Shown here: piece by piece, positions 1-8,704 of the stretch
Numbering within the stretch: the stretch's first letter is position 1
Layout: every line of letters starts with the position of its first letter
NCBI RefSeq assembly: GCF_029624125.1
Contig: NZ_JARSBN010000008.1
Coordinates: forward strand, 62,001 to 126,000
Direction of reading: 5' to 3'
Origin: Winogradskyella marincola
GTDB taxonomy: Bacteria; Bacteroidota; Bacteroidia; Flavobacteriales; Flavobacteriaceae
Length of the DNA stretch: 64,000 nucleotides
Made by a program: the position numbers and the translations under genes
The notes under the pieces: generated by a model
Seen by the model: the letters and a program-made list of their open reading frames with translations, nothing else
The model's database searches: none
What the model was told of the DNA's origin: nothing

Positions 1-3000
1 GGTAGCTGGTTTTGTTTTAGTTTGTTTAAAGCTGAACTCAGTTCGTTATTCATTTTATTAAGATCGAATAACAAGCCAATACGCTTTTTCTGCTCAGTTT
101 CAGATTGTGCATCACGTAACCAAGGTGTTTCTTGAATTAAAAGTGATTTCAATTCCTGATTTTTCTCAAGGTTAGAAAGTAATGCGTCTGAGGATTTCCA
201 GCTATTAAACACAGCTTCAATCTTAGGATTAGAGGTCACGATATGCTGTGCTAAAGCATTAGCATAATATCTTGAAAACGTCTGCTCGTTACAATCATAA
301 GGATATTCCATTAAATATGGTAAAGCCTGTACAGCATACCATGCAGGATTAGACGTCATCTCTAAAATTAACTTATGATTGGTCAACGTTGTTGAGGTGT
401 TGTCCTTTAGCTTATCCAAAGTAAATGTCTTCGTTTCATTAGACTTTACCCATATTGGTAACGTTTCTGTAACTAACATTCTGTTGGATAATACTGGTAA
501 AGCGTTTTGTTCACCATCGCTAAAATCACCTGCTTTGGCAATGATTTGGTATTGTACAGCTTGTAAGCCTTCAGGAATATTTAGTTTCCAAGACACTTGT
601 GTGTTACCTTTTGCATCAACAGAAAAAGAAGCCCCTTCTGACTTCCCCAAAGGGGAAGAACTGAGCAAGTTTGCGGATATATCTTCTCCTGTAATAGGAT
701 TGGTTAATATGAGTTGTGCAACTCCAGACAATTCTTTCTCAGTAAGATTAGCAATTTTTGTACTGATCGTAATTTGATCTCCTTCACGTAAAAAACGAGG
801 CGAATTTGGCATCACCATCAACTCTTTTTGAGTTACAGTTTCTAGTTGCTTTACAGAACTTTCTAAAGTTTTGGTATGCGCCAATAATTGCAATTTCCAT
901 TTGGTTAAAGCTTCTGGTGCTTTAAAGTTGAAACTTACATTACCCTCTTCATCAGTTTGTAGTTGTGGAAAGAAAAAAGCGGTTTCGTTGAGGTTTTTTC
1001 GGATTTGGATATTTTCTAAGTCTAATTGTTTGTTACTTTGTATGGAGTCTTCTTCAATTACGAGATCTCCATTTAGGTTTAGGTAGCCTGCTTCAGTCCT
1101 TTTGTCACCATCTCTATAGTCCATACTTAGTTTAGCCTCAGGAGAGGATACATAATCATATCGGCCATCATCTGCAATAGTAGCAGTTCCTGTATATGCT
1201 ACTTTAGTTTTTGTGGCATAACCCATTACCACAACTTCGTCTAAAGCATCACTATCCATAATAAGACCAATATCATAAAAGTTATCATCAGAGACCGTTA
1301 TATCTAGAGGCTTCATGCCAATGTAGCTTATGGTAATAACATCTCCTTTTTTTGCTTCAATTGAGAAATTGCCATCAAAATCAGTTTGTGCTCCTTTATT
1401 ACTTCCTTTTATTACAATAGTTGCTCCAGGAAGCGGTTGTCCATCATCAGCAGTGATTATATTACCTTTAATAAATCCATCTTTAATGTCAGATTGTTTT
1501 TTTGAAGTAAAATATGAAGGAACGTTAGCATATTTGCTTCTTAGGTACATTTTACGAGCATAATTATGTGAGCCGTCAAAACTAAATCCATACCAATTTA
1601 ACTGGTCATAAATTCTGTAATCATAATTTTGAGGATATGCAAAACGGTTAAACAATCTAAAGTTAATAGTACCAAAACTGCTTCCACCATTTTTACTTAT
1701 TTTTCCGTAGTAAGAAGGCTTGTTAATAGGGTTAAAGTGCCACTTGTGCCCTCTAAATTCATCTAAAGACGCATCGTACATGCTTGCTAAAAGTTCAGCA
1801 GAGACTTTATCTCCTTTTGGTCCTTTAATTTTAAAACTCCAGGTTTCATCTTGTCCTGGCTGTAACTTATCTCTAAAGGTTGTGGTTTCAATCTCTAAAT
1901 CTGTTTTAGGATAAGGAACATTTACACTAAAGCTTTGATAAACATAACTGTTGTAAGCTGCAAAACTTGTGTGAACTTCAAAACCACCTAAGTCATCTTC
2001 TAAAACAGGAATGCTAATGGTTTGTTTAGAGTTGTTCAATTTTACCAATTGAGTAACGATGATGTTGTTGTCTTTTTCAACCTCTACAGTTACTGTGATG
2101 TCTTTTGCTGCTGAGCCAATGGTGAGTTTTGCAACATCACCAGCTTTGTAGCTTTCTTTGTCTAAAGAGGCTTCAAAAAGTTGATTGTCTGCAACGGTTT
2201 TATCTTTTTCGCTAAATAGGTTTGTGTACGCTTCCGCTTTTACATCTTCTCCAAATTTATCCTTGCTTTCTGCAATAACAATGTACTGACCAGAGTTCCA
2301 TTTTTTTAGTTTCTTTAATGTGATGGTTTTTTCTTTTTCAGTATCGAAATCTGTTGAGAAAACTTCCTCTCCTTTATCCCAGTTGGTCGATAAATGCTCA
2401 TCGTTGTATGGGTCGTGAGGAAATAAACGTTTAAATTCTTCCTTTGAAATTACCTGAAAATCTGGCGCATCCCAAGGTCTGGCTCTCAGAATAGCATCAG
2501 GTGATTTTAATTTAAAGACCTTTAAGGTCCCTTTTGCAGGTACAAACTCACCGTTGAGGTTTTGAGAGTTTAGGGTTAATTCAACCTCCTTTTTTGATTT
2601 GTCTACCTGCTCTGGAGTAGAAATCTGTAAAGTCATGGCATGATAACCAACATTAACAACTGTTGTTGTAGAACGCGTCTCTCCATTGACATCTGTAATA
2701 TCAGCAGTGACTTCATAATTAAAAACAGGAAGGTTGTCTTTAGAAACGCTTTCGTCTGGTAAGGCTTTAAATGTGATTTCAAATTCGCCTTTGTCGTTTG
2801 TTGTGCCTTCTCCAAAAGTGATTTCTTGTGCTTCAGAACTGTAATAACCTGGTCGTCTCCAATACCACCAAGTTGGATATTGTACCTGACGTTTTACACG
2901 ATACACCACCTTAGCATCTGTAATATTACTACCTGCAAAAGCAACGGCTTTTCCTTTTACTGTAATACTGTCGTTAACTTTAAACGTTTCAGTAATAGGT

Positions 3001-5078
3001 TGAAATTCTGGTTTAAATTTTGGACGTTTATATTCTTCAACAGAGAAGTACGTGTAGCCTTTTTTGCCACAAACCATTTCAATTGTAAAGCTTCCTGTTA
3101 GTCCATCATTAGGTAAAATAAATTCGCCAGCAACAGAACCAAATTCGTTAGTTTCAAGTTCTAGTTCGCTTACAACTTCACCATTAACATTTTTTAATTT
3201 TACAGTCGCTTTTTCGTTAGCATACACTTCGGTTTTGTCATCTTTGGTAGCTGTAACAATGCCTTTAAAATAAGCTGTTTGTCCAGGTCTGTAGATGCTA
3301 CGGTCTGTAAATATAAAGACGTTGTATTGCGTGTCTGTATTTTTGCGAGGTTTGTACGCTCTAGAAAAGTAGTAATCGCCAAAATACGCTTCGTTGTTAT
3401 TGTGGTCTATTTTAATTTCTACTTGTCTGTAGTAGTTGTCGTCTTTTTTAAAGTTGAATTTTCCAAAACGATCCGTTTTTAGACTTTTAGAAAAATACTT
3501 GTTTCTATTATTTGTATACGAGATTTTTACAGAAGCATCAGAAAATGGCTCTCCATTATTCCTGTTAATAAGTTGGTAGTATATAATCTCATTCTGTATG
3601 CTCTCTAAAAGGGCAAAATCTGTGATTTGAATATGTTTTGCGGCAAATACATTGTCTTTATTGCTGCTGGCTTTAATAATATAAAGACCATTTTGCAATT
3701 GTGGAAAAATGATTTCTGTGCGATGTGCTTGGTAATCGTTTTCAGACTTTAATGTGCTTGTAAATGAATTTATTGGTTTTAGCTTCTTAAAAAAGCGTTC
3801 TTTTTCCTCAGCGTTGTATAATTTTTGGTAATTTTTTAATTGTTTTTTGTTGACTCTATAAATAATGAAATCAAGTGCGTTTAGATTTTTGTAATTCACT
3901 AAAATTCTAGACGGAGTATTTACAGAAATAAATTCTTCAGCTTGAAGTCCTAAAGATGGTTGAAGAATTTGCTGTTTAAGAATTTCACATTTTTTGGCAC
4001 CATCACTTTCTGGAAATGTAGCTATCACTTCGTTGCATAGGTCTATAGCTTCTTTGTTTTTCCATCTGTTTTTTTCGTTCGCTTCAGTGTTTAAAATCTC
4101 TGAATCATATTCAAAACCTTGTTGTTGATAAAGGCTTGCTATTTCGTAATTGTAGAGTGCGGATAATGGTGAGCTCTTTAAGGCTTCTGCGTTAGTCGTT
4201 AAAGTCTTAATTAATGCATCTTCTTTGTTATCAAAAGTGGCATGTTGTAAAACAAAACTTAGTCGCGCAATATCAATATGTACAAAGGCTTTACTTTGTT
4301 TGTCCTTACGATGAAATTTTAAAAGATTCTGATAAACTTTAAGTGCATTTAGTTCTAGGCTTGTAGAGTCTTTTGAGCTTAATTTTAAATTAATAAAAAC
4401 CTCGCTATCATCTAAAAATGAAGGGTTGTCAATCTTAAATCGATATGCTGGTTTAGAGATGCTATTTTCACTGGTTTTATAAAACTCAAGCGCGTTATGA
4501 CTCAATAAATCAAATAAAGTAGGTCTGTAGATTTTGGAATCTTTTGCTTCATATAAAAGTGCATTATAATTTTCTAAAGACTCTTGTTGAAGCAATAAAC
4601 CATTCTCTAAAGAACGTTGATAATACACATGAATTTCATTGAACAAGGTTTCTAAATCCCAAGTTCTAAAGTCATCGCTTGCTTTTTCTTCGGTTTTAGA
4701 TCTATTGTAAAACTTATAACGATTTTGTTGAAAGTACTGCCAATACATTGTTGCCAACATGTTTTCTAATAAGTGTTGTGTTGGAATATCTTTAGTAGCT
4801 TCAATTTCAGATTTAAAAATATTAACAATACTAAGCTGAGCGTCTTCTTCAAGAATCAACATGTATTTGCTCTTGTGCAATAAGGCTTTTATCTGCTGCT
4901 GTTTGTTTTTATCAGATTTTGCGCTTTGGTATATAGTGTCAACAAGTTCTGCCGCACTTTTGGTAAGACCTTCTTTTTCGAGTTTAGAGACTTTTTTCCA
5001 ATCGTTGTCATAATTGGATTGAGCATTAGAGAAAGTGGCAAAGCATATGAGCATTAGTATCTGTATATAGTTTTTCAT
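1..5078 (-). CDS. alpha-2-macroglobulin family protein with embedded carboxypeptidase-regulatory/SusC-like segment (3' end outside window)
   Basis: Large exported protein of the bacterial alpha-2-macroglobulin family, thought to trap or inhibit proteases at the cell envelope. It starts at an ATG at 5078 followed by a signal peptide (MKNYIQILMLICFATFSNAQ, cleavage near residue 19) and stays open for 1692 codons to the window edge. Residues about 1195-1265 read as a carboxypeptidase-regulatory-like fold (PLPGATIVIKGS, then FDGNFSIEA) followed at about 1278-1285 by DEVVVMGY, the strand that precedes the plug in SusC-type receptors. The macroglobulin core follows, with LTKWKLQLLAHT around residue 1394. 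The thioester motif C-N-E-Q has its Cys at residue 1596, so covalent trapping chemistry appears intact. About 300 further residues would be expected beyond the edge. It stands alone and is divergent from the TPR gene. Confidence 0.93.
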   Translation of the reverse strand, partial: MKNYIQILMLICFATFSNAQSNYDNDWKKVSKLEKEGLTKSAAELVDTIYQSAKSDKNKQQQIKALLHKSKYMLILEEDAQLSIVNIFKSEIEATKDIPTQHLLENMLATMYWQYFQQNRYKFYNRSKTEEKASDDFRTWDLETLFNEIHVYYQRSLENGLLLQQESLENYNALLYEAKDSKIYRPTLFDLLSHNALEFYKTSENSISKPAYRFKIDNPSFLDDSEVFINLKLSSKDSTSLELNALKVYQNLLKFHRKDKQSKAFVHIDIARLSFVLQHATFDNKEDALIKTLTTNAEALKSSPLSALYNYEIASLYQQQGFEYDSEILNTEANEKNRWKNKEAIDLCNEVIATFPESDGAKKCEILKQQILQPSLGLQAEEFISVNTPSRILVNYKNLNALDFIIYRVNKKQLKNYQKLYNAEEKERFFKKLKPINSFTSTLKSENDYQAHRTEIIFPQLQNGLYIIKASSNKDNVFAAKHIQITDFALLESIQNEIIYYQLINRNNGEPFSDASVKISYTNNRNKYFSKSLKTDRFGKFNFKKDDNYYRQVEIKIDHNNNEAYFGDYYFSRAYKPRKNTDTQYNVFIFTDRSIYRPGQTAYFKGIVTATKDDKTEVYANEKATVKLKNVNGEVVSELELETNEFGSVAGEFILPNDGLTGSFTIEMVCGKKGYTYFSVEEYKRPKFKPEFQPITETFKVNDSITVKGKAVAFAGSNITDAKVVYRVKRQVQYPTWWYWRRPGYYSSEAQEITFGEGTTNDKGEFEITFKALPDESVSKDNLPVFNYEVTADITDVNGETRSTTTVVNVGYHAMTLQISTPEQVDKSKKEVELTLNSQNLNGEFVPAKGTLKVFKLKSPDAILRARPWDAPDFQVISKEEFKRLFPHDPYNDEHLSTNWDKGEEVFSTDFDTEKEKTITLKKLKKWNSGQYIVIAESKDKFGEDVKAEAYTNLFSEKDKTVADNQLFEASLDKESYKAGDVAKLTIGSAAKDITVTVEVEKDNNIIVTQLVKLNNSKQTISIPVLEDDLGGFEVHTSFAAYNSYVYQSFSVNVPYPKTDLEIETTTFRDKLQPGQDETWSFKIKGPKGDKVSAELLASMYDASLDEFRGHKWHFNPINKPSYYGKISKNGGSSFGTINFRLFNRFAYPQNYDYRIYDQLNWYGFSFDGSHNYARKMYLRSKYANVPSYFTSKKQSDIKDGFIKGNIITADDGQPLPGATIVIKGSNKGAQTDFDGNFSIEAKKGDVITISYIGMKPLDITVSDDNFYDIGLIMDSDALDEVVVMGYATKTKVAYTGTATIADDGRYDYVSSPEAKLSMDYRDGDKRTEAGYLNLNGDLVIEEDSIQSNKQLDLENIQIRKNLNETAFFFPQLQTDEEGNVSFNFKAPEALTKWKLQLLAHTKTLESSVKQLETVTQKELMVMPNSPRFLREGDQITISTKIANLTEKELSGVAQLILTNPITGEDISANLLSSSPLGKSEGASFSVDAKGNTQVSWKLNIPEGLQAVQYQIIAKAGDFSDGEQNALPVLSNRMLVTETLPIWVKSNETKTFTLDKLKDNTSTTLTNHKLILEMTSNPAWYAVQALPYLMEYPYDCNEQTFSRYYANALAQHIVTSNPKIEAVFNSWKSSDALLSNLEKNQELKSLLIQETPWLRDAQSETEQKKRIGLLFDLNKMNNELSSALNKLKQNQL

Positions 5079-5095
5079 TAGTTTCAATTTTTTTA

Positions 5096-5126
5096 CAAAA
5101 TACCTTCAAAAGGCATTCCAAACAAA
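5096..5126 (-). promoter_or_regulatory. candidate promoter of the alpha-2-macroglobulin gene
   Basis: On the minus strand TTTG (5126-5123) is followed after 20 nt by TATTTTG (5102-5096), close to the Bacteroidota pattern TTTG-N19-TAnnTTTG. The ATG lies 17 nt further on. The -7 element is one base short of consensus, so this is only a candidate. Confidence 0.4.
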
Positions 5127-5287
5127 GCATAAAAGCGTAAACATGTTTTTTGAATGAGTTAAGTTAAACAATTTGTGAGTGAATACGCTCGTTAATAATA
5201 TTGTATTTTTGTTAAAACGAAACGTCTAATTGAGTACTTGGATTGTGCTTAAGAGGACTTTACTTCAAAAAAAGAATTATTCTCTGT

Positions 5288-6241
5288 ATGAAAAAATTTC
5301 TGTGGGTTTTATTTGTATCATCATTCTGTTTTTCTCAAACTTCAAAAGAGAATGCTAAAACATATTTGTCTAATAAAAATTATGAAAAAGCACAGCAAGA
5401 GCTCACATCTTTTTTAAAAACAAACCCTAGCGATATAGAAGCTATTGAGTTGTTAGGTGATGCCTACGGTTATCAAAAAAAATGGGATGAAGCGATAGAG
5501 CAATATGAAAGGTTAAAGGATAACTATCCCAACAATGCCAATTACCATTACAAGTACGGAGGAGCCTTAGGTATGAAAGCGTTGAGTATAAGCAAAATTA
5601 AAGCACTCGGTATTATTGGAGATGTAAAGCAAGCGTTTTTAAAAGCTGCTGAGTTAGATCCCAAACATATTGATGCACGATGGGCTTTGGTAGAGCTGTA
5701 TGTGTCGCTTCCAGGAATTATAGGCGGAAGCAATTCTAAAGCTTTAAAGTATGCTAATGAACTTCAAAATCTTTCTAAAGTTGATGGTTACTTGGCCAAA
5801 GGATACGTTTATGAATATGATGACGAACCAGAATTGGCAGAAAAATATTATAAGCTAGCAATTAAGGTAGGTGGATCTGTAACCTGTTATGAAAAGCTTA
5901 CCAATTTTTATGAGTCTAACGATCAGCCAGACAAAGCCATCGGAAATCTTGAAGAAGCACAACAAAAGCACCAACGAAATGCCATGCATTACCAAATAGG
6001 GAAAGTTTGTGCGGACTATAATATTCAATTAGATAAAGGCGAAAAATGCCTTAAAGCCTATTTGTCTAACCATTCGGCAAAAGATGGAGTGCCAAAAGCA
6101 TGGGCTTATTATCGTTTGGCACAAATCTACAAACACAAAAAAGACAAAACAGAAGCCTTAAAATGGATTAACAAAGCTATTGCTGGCCTGCCTAAAATTG
6201 AGGTCTTTCAAGATGAAAAGGACGTAATCTTAAAACTATAA
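5288..6241 (+). CDS. exported tetratricopeptide-repeat protein
   Basis: Secreted or periplasmic TPR protein of 317 residues with no enzymatic motif. I start it at the ATG at 5288 because a typical signal peptide begins there (MKKFLWVLFVSSFCFSQ); a start 45 nt upstream would place unrelated residues in front of it. After cleavage it is a run of TPR units: NYEKAQQELTSFLKTNPSD, then WDEAIEQYERLKDNYPNNA, a long unit containing AFLKAAELDPKHIDARWAL, and C-terminal units around PDKAIGNLEEAQQKH and KTEALKWINKAIAGLP. TPR arrays are protein-interaction scaffolds, so a partner rather than a substrate is expected. It is divergent from the alpha-2-macroglobulin gene and followed by a separately initiated regulator gene; its partner is unknown. 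Confidence 0.85.
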   Translation: MKKFLWVLFVSSFCFSQTSKENAKTYLSNKNYEKAQQELTSFLKTNPSDIEAIELLGDAYGYQKKWDEAIEQYERLKDNYPNNANYHYKYGGALGMKALSISKIKALGIIGDVKQAFLKAAELDPKHIDARWALVELYVSLPGIIGGSNSKALKYANELQNLSKVDGYLAKGYVYEYDDEPELAEKYYKLAIKVGGSVTCYEKLTNFYESNDQPDKAIGNLEEAQQKHQRNAMHYQIGKVCADYNIQLDKGEKCLKAYLSNHSAKDGVPKAWAYYRLAQIYKHKKDKTEALKWINKAIAGLPKIEVFQDEKDVILKL

Positions 6242-6354
6242 ATCTGTAGTAACCTAATAGAGAAAACAGGTCGTAATCTTTGTTGCTAAACTTTTGTTAA
6301 TCAAAACATAATTAATAGTATTACTATTATTTTTGCAATCAAATGTTTTGATTT

Positions 6355-7026
6355 ATGTTTAATCTGTTGTCAAACTTAAGAATTTCAGTTCCTGAGACCA
6401 TCTATATTAAGGATCCAGAGTCTTCAGATTTGGGTAAGCGTATCATTGAGCATAGTATACTTTTAATAGATGAAATTGGCTTTGATCATTTTACATTCAA
6501 GAAACTAGGAACTAAAATTGGTTCTAACGAGAGTTCTATCTATCGTTATTTTGAAAGCAAGCACAAGCTGTTATTGTATATAACTTCTTGGTATTGGGCT
6601 TGGATAGAATACCATTTAGTGTTTGCTACACACAATGTTTCCGATCCAAAAGAAAAATTATTTAAAGCAATAGAAGTGGTAACGCAGACCATAGTTGAGG
6701 ATATGAGTTATTCTCATATTAATGAGATTGTTTTAAATAGAATTGTGGTTAATGAATATTCAAAATCATACCATACAAAAGAGGTAGATGTAGAAAATGA
6801 AGAAGGGTATTTTGTGGTGTACAAGCGCTTGATAACTCGGTTAAAAGAAATGCTTTTAGACATTAATCCAAATTATAAACATCCATCGAGTTTAGCGAGC
6901 ACTATTGTAGGTGGAGCGTTACATCAACATTTTTTAAAAGAACATTTTAAATCAATTACAGATTGTCATACAGACAATTCTACAACCAATTTTTTTAAGG
7001 AATTAGCTATTAAAACCATCAGTTAA
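6355..7026 (+). CDS. TetR-family transcriptional regulator
   Basis: TetR-type regulator of 223 residues, first gene of the exporter operon. The N-terminal helix-turn-helix lies at about residues 27-70 (KRIIEHSILLIDEIGFDHFTF, then KLGTKIGSNESSIYRYFESK), including the S-IYRYF recognition-helix pattern typical of TetR proteins. The remainder is the variable ligand/dimerisation domain. The stop is only 5 nt before the ABC transporter start, so it is almost certainly cotranscribed and likely controls its own operon, the usual arrangement for TetR-efflux pairs. Just upstream at 6328-6335 is TATTTTTG, a match to the -7 consensus, but no well-spaced TTTG is visible. The ligand cannot be predicted. 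Confidence 0.9.
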   Translation: MFNLLSNLRISVPETIYIKDPESSDLGKRIIEHSILLIDEIGFDHFTFKKLGTKIGSNESSIYRYFESKHKLLLYITSWYWAWIEYHLVFATHNVSDPKEKLFKAIEVVTQTIVEDMSYSHINEIVLNRIVVNEYSKSYHTKEVDVENEEGYFVVYKRLITRLKEMLLDINPNYKHPSSLASTIVGGALHQHFLKEHFKSITDCHTDNSTTNFFKELAIKTIS

Positions 7027-7031
7027 TCTAT

Positions 7032-8693
7032 ATGGCCGAACAAAAAACTACAATGTCTCCATGGGAGAGACTCATGGGACTTTTAAAATTAGAGAAAAGA
7101 GACATTTTGCAAGTCGTGTACTATGCGGTGTTCTCGGGACTTTTAGGGCTTACATTGCCGCTTGGAGTACAGGCTATTGTTAATTTAATACAAGGAGCAC
7201 AAGTAAGTACTTCATGGGTAGTATTGGTTATTCTGGTAACCATTGGTGTGGCCTTTGTTGGAGTATTGCAAATAATGCAGTTACGAATGATAGAAACCAT
7301 TCAGCAACGAATTTTTACGAGAGCATCCTTTGAGTTTACTTACAGATTTCCAAAGATGAAAATGAACGAGTTGCGCAATTATTATCCACCAGAATTAGCA
7401 AACCGTTTTTTTGATACACTAACAATTCAGAAAGGATTGGCCAAGATTTTAATTGATATACCATCAGCTGTACTGCAGATTATATTTGCCTTAATCTTAT
7501 TATCATTTTACCATCCCTTCTTTATTGTCTTTGGTCTTTTTTTACTGTTGCTTATTTACATCGTATTTAAGTTTACTGCAAAAAAAGGATTAGAAACCAG
7601 TATTCAAGAGTCTAAGCATAAGTACAGAGTTGCACACTGGATTGAAGAAATTGCAAGAGCTGTAGTGAGCTTCAAACTATCTGGAAGAACCAGTTTAGGT
7701 ATGCAAAAAAACGACGATATCGTTAGTAGTTATTTAGACGCTAGAGAAAATCACTTTAAGATTCTGGTGCTTCAGTTTATTCAAATGATTGGTTTTAAGG
7801 TTATCGTAACGGCAAGTTTACTTTTAATAGGTGGTTTACTTGTGTTAAATCAAGAAATGAATATTGGTCAGTTTGTTGCAGCAGAAATTATTATCCTTTT
7901 GGTTATAGCTTCAGTTGAAAAATTGATTTTAGGTTTAGAAGCATTTTATGATGTATTAACATCACTTGAAAAAATGGGAGAGGTGGTTGATAAGGAATTA
8001 GAGTCTCAAGATGGAGATAAGCCTGAGTTTAAAGATGATTTTGTGTTAGAGCTAGATAATGCAAGTTATAGTGTGCCAGGCAGAGAAACACCAATTCTTA
8101 AAAATATTTCGTTAAGCATAAAACCAAAAAGTAGAATCTTAATAGAAGGAGCAAGTGGTTCTGGTAAGTCTAGTCTTTTAATGTTAATTGGTGGTGTAGT
8201 TGAAGCTACTAAAGGAAAAATATATTTAGATAAATTTTTGCTAAGTAACATGAATCTTAATCATTATCGTTCGCATTTAGGTTTGGCGCTGTCTGAAGAA
8301 ACAACCTTTGAAGCTACCATAAAAGAGAATATTACTTTCGGAAATCCAGATGTATCAGACGATCAATTAATGTGGGCAATAGAGCAGGTTGGGTTGTATC
8401 AATTTATAAAGGAAAGTCCTAAAGGTGTAAACACCATTTTGCGCCCAGCCGGAAATCAAATTCCATTTACCGTTTCTCGAAAAATAGTATTAGCAAGAGC
8501 TATTGTAGATAAGCCAAAAATTTTAATTCTTGAAGATCCTTTAGAGCAATTTGAAAAATCTGAGGTCGATAGAATCATTAAGTTTTTGTTAGACAAATCT
8601 AATCCTTGGGCATTGGTGGTTGTAAGTAAAAATAATGACTGGTCACAAGGTTGTACAGAGGTTATTACGTTGAAAAATGGTGAAATAGTTTAA
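7032..8693 (+). CDS. ABC exporter (type-I-secretion-like), fused membrane and ATPase domains, degenerate ATPase motifs
   Basis: Half-transporter of 553 residues: an N-terminal membrane domain with about six hydrophobic segments (residues 25-320) and a C-terminal nucleotide-binding domain, as in HlyB-like exporters but with no N-terminal peptidase domain. The Walker A is canonical (GASGSGKS, 373-380). Elsewhere the catalytic signatures are altered. The Q-loop position reads ALSEETTF (S421/E422) with no Gln. The LSGGQ position reads PFTVSR (478-483). Walker B reads ILILEDP, with the Asp-Glu order swapped to E501-D502. The switch His is replaced in VVVSKNNDW (K533). It follows the TetR gene by 5 nt and precedes the HlyD-like gene by 11 nt. 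Export role is inferred from context; ATP hydrolysis by this subunit is doubtful. Confidence 0.92.
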   Translation: MAEQKTTMSPWERLMGLLKLEKRDILQVVYYAVFSGLLGLTLPLGVQAIVNLIQGAQVSTSWVVLVILVTIGVAFVGVLQIMQLRMIETIQQRIFTRASFEFTYRFPKMKMNELRNYYPPELANRFFDTLTIQKGLAKILIDIPSAVLQIIFALILLSFYHPFFIVFGLFLLLLIYIVFKFTAKKGLETSIQESKHKYRVAHWIEEIARAVVSFKLSGRTSLGMQKNDDIVSSYLDARENHFKILVLQFIQMIGFKVIVTASLLLIGGLLVLNQEMNIGQFVAAEIIILLVIASVEKLILGLEAFYDVLTSLEKMGEVVDKELESQDGDKPEFKDDFVLELDNASYSVPGRETPILKNISLSIKPKSRILIEGASGSGKSSLLMLIGGVVEATKGKIYLDKFLLSNMNLNHYRSHLGLALSEETTFEATIKENITFGNPDVSDDQLMWAIEQVGLYQFIKESPKGVNTILRPAGNQIPFTVSRKIVLARAIVDKPKILILEDPLEQFEKSEVDRIIKFLLDKSNPWALVVVSKNNDWSQGCTEVITLKNGEIV

Positions 8694-8704
8694 AGAAAGT
8701 TAGT

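Noticed and set aside
379..3482. Several plus-strand open frames opposite the alpha-2-macroglobulin gene
   Set aside because: The minus-strand frame is open for 1692 codons with matching motifs throughout, so these are shadows.
9..5078. Possible frameshift in the alpha-2-macroglobulin because of its mixed domain content
   Set aside because: Codon phase at the start (5078), at the DEVVVMG segment and at the thioester Cys (293) is the same, so the frame is unbroken.
6297..6335. Full promoter upstream of the TetR gene
   Set aside because: A -7 match (TATTTTTG) exists, but the nearest TTTG would be over 30 nt away, outside the usual spacing.
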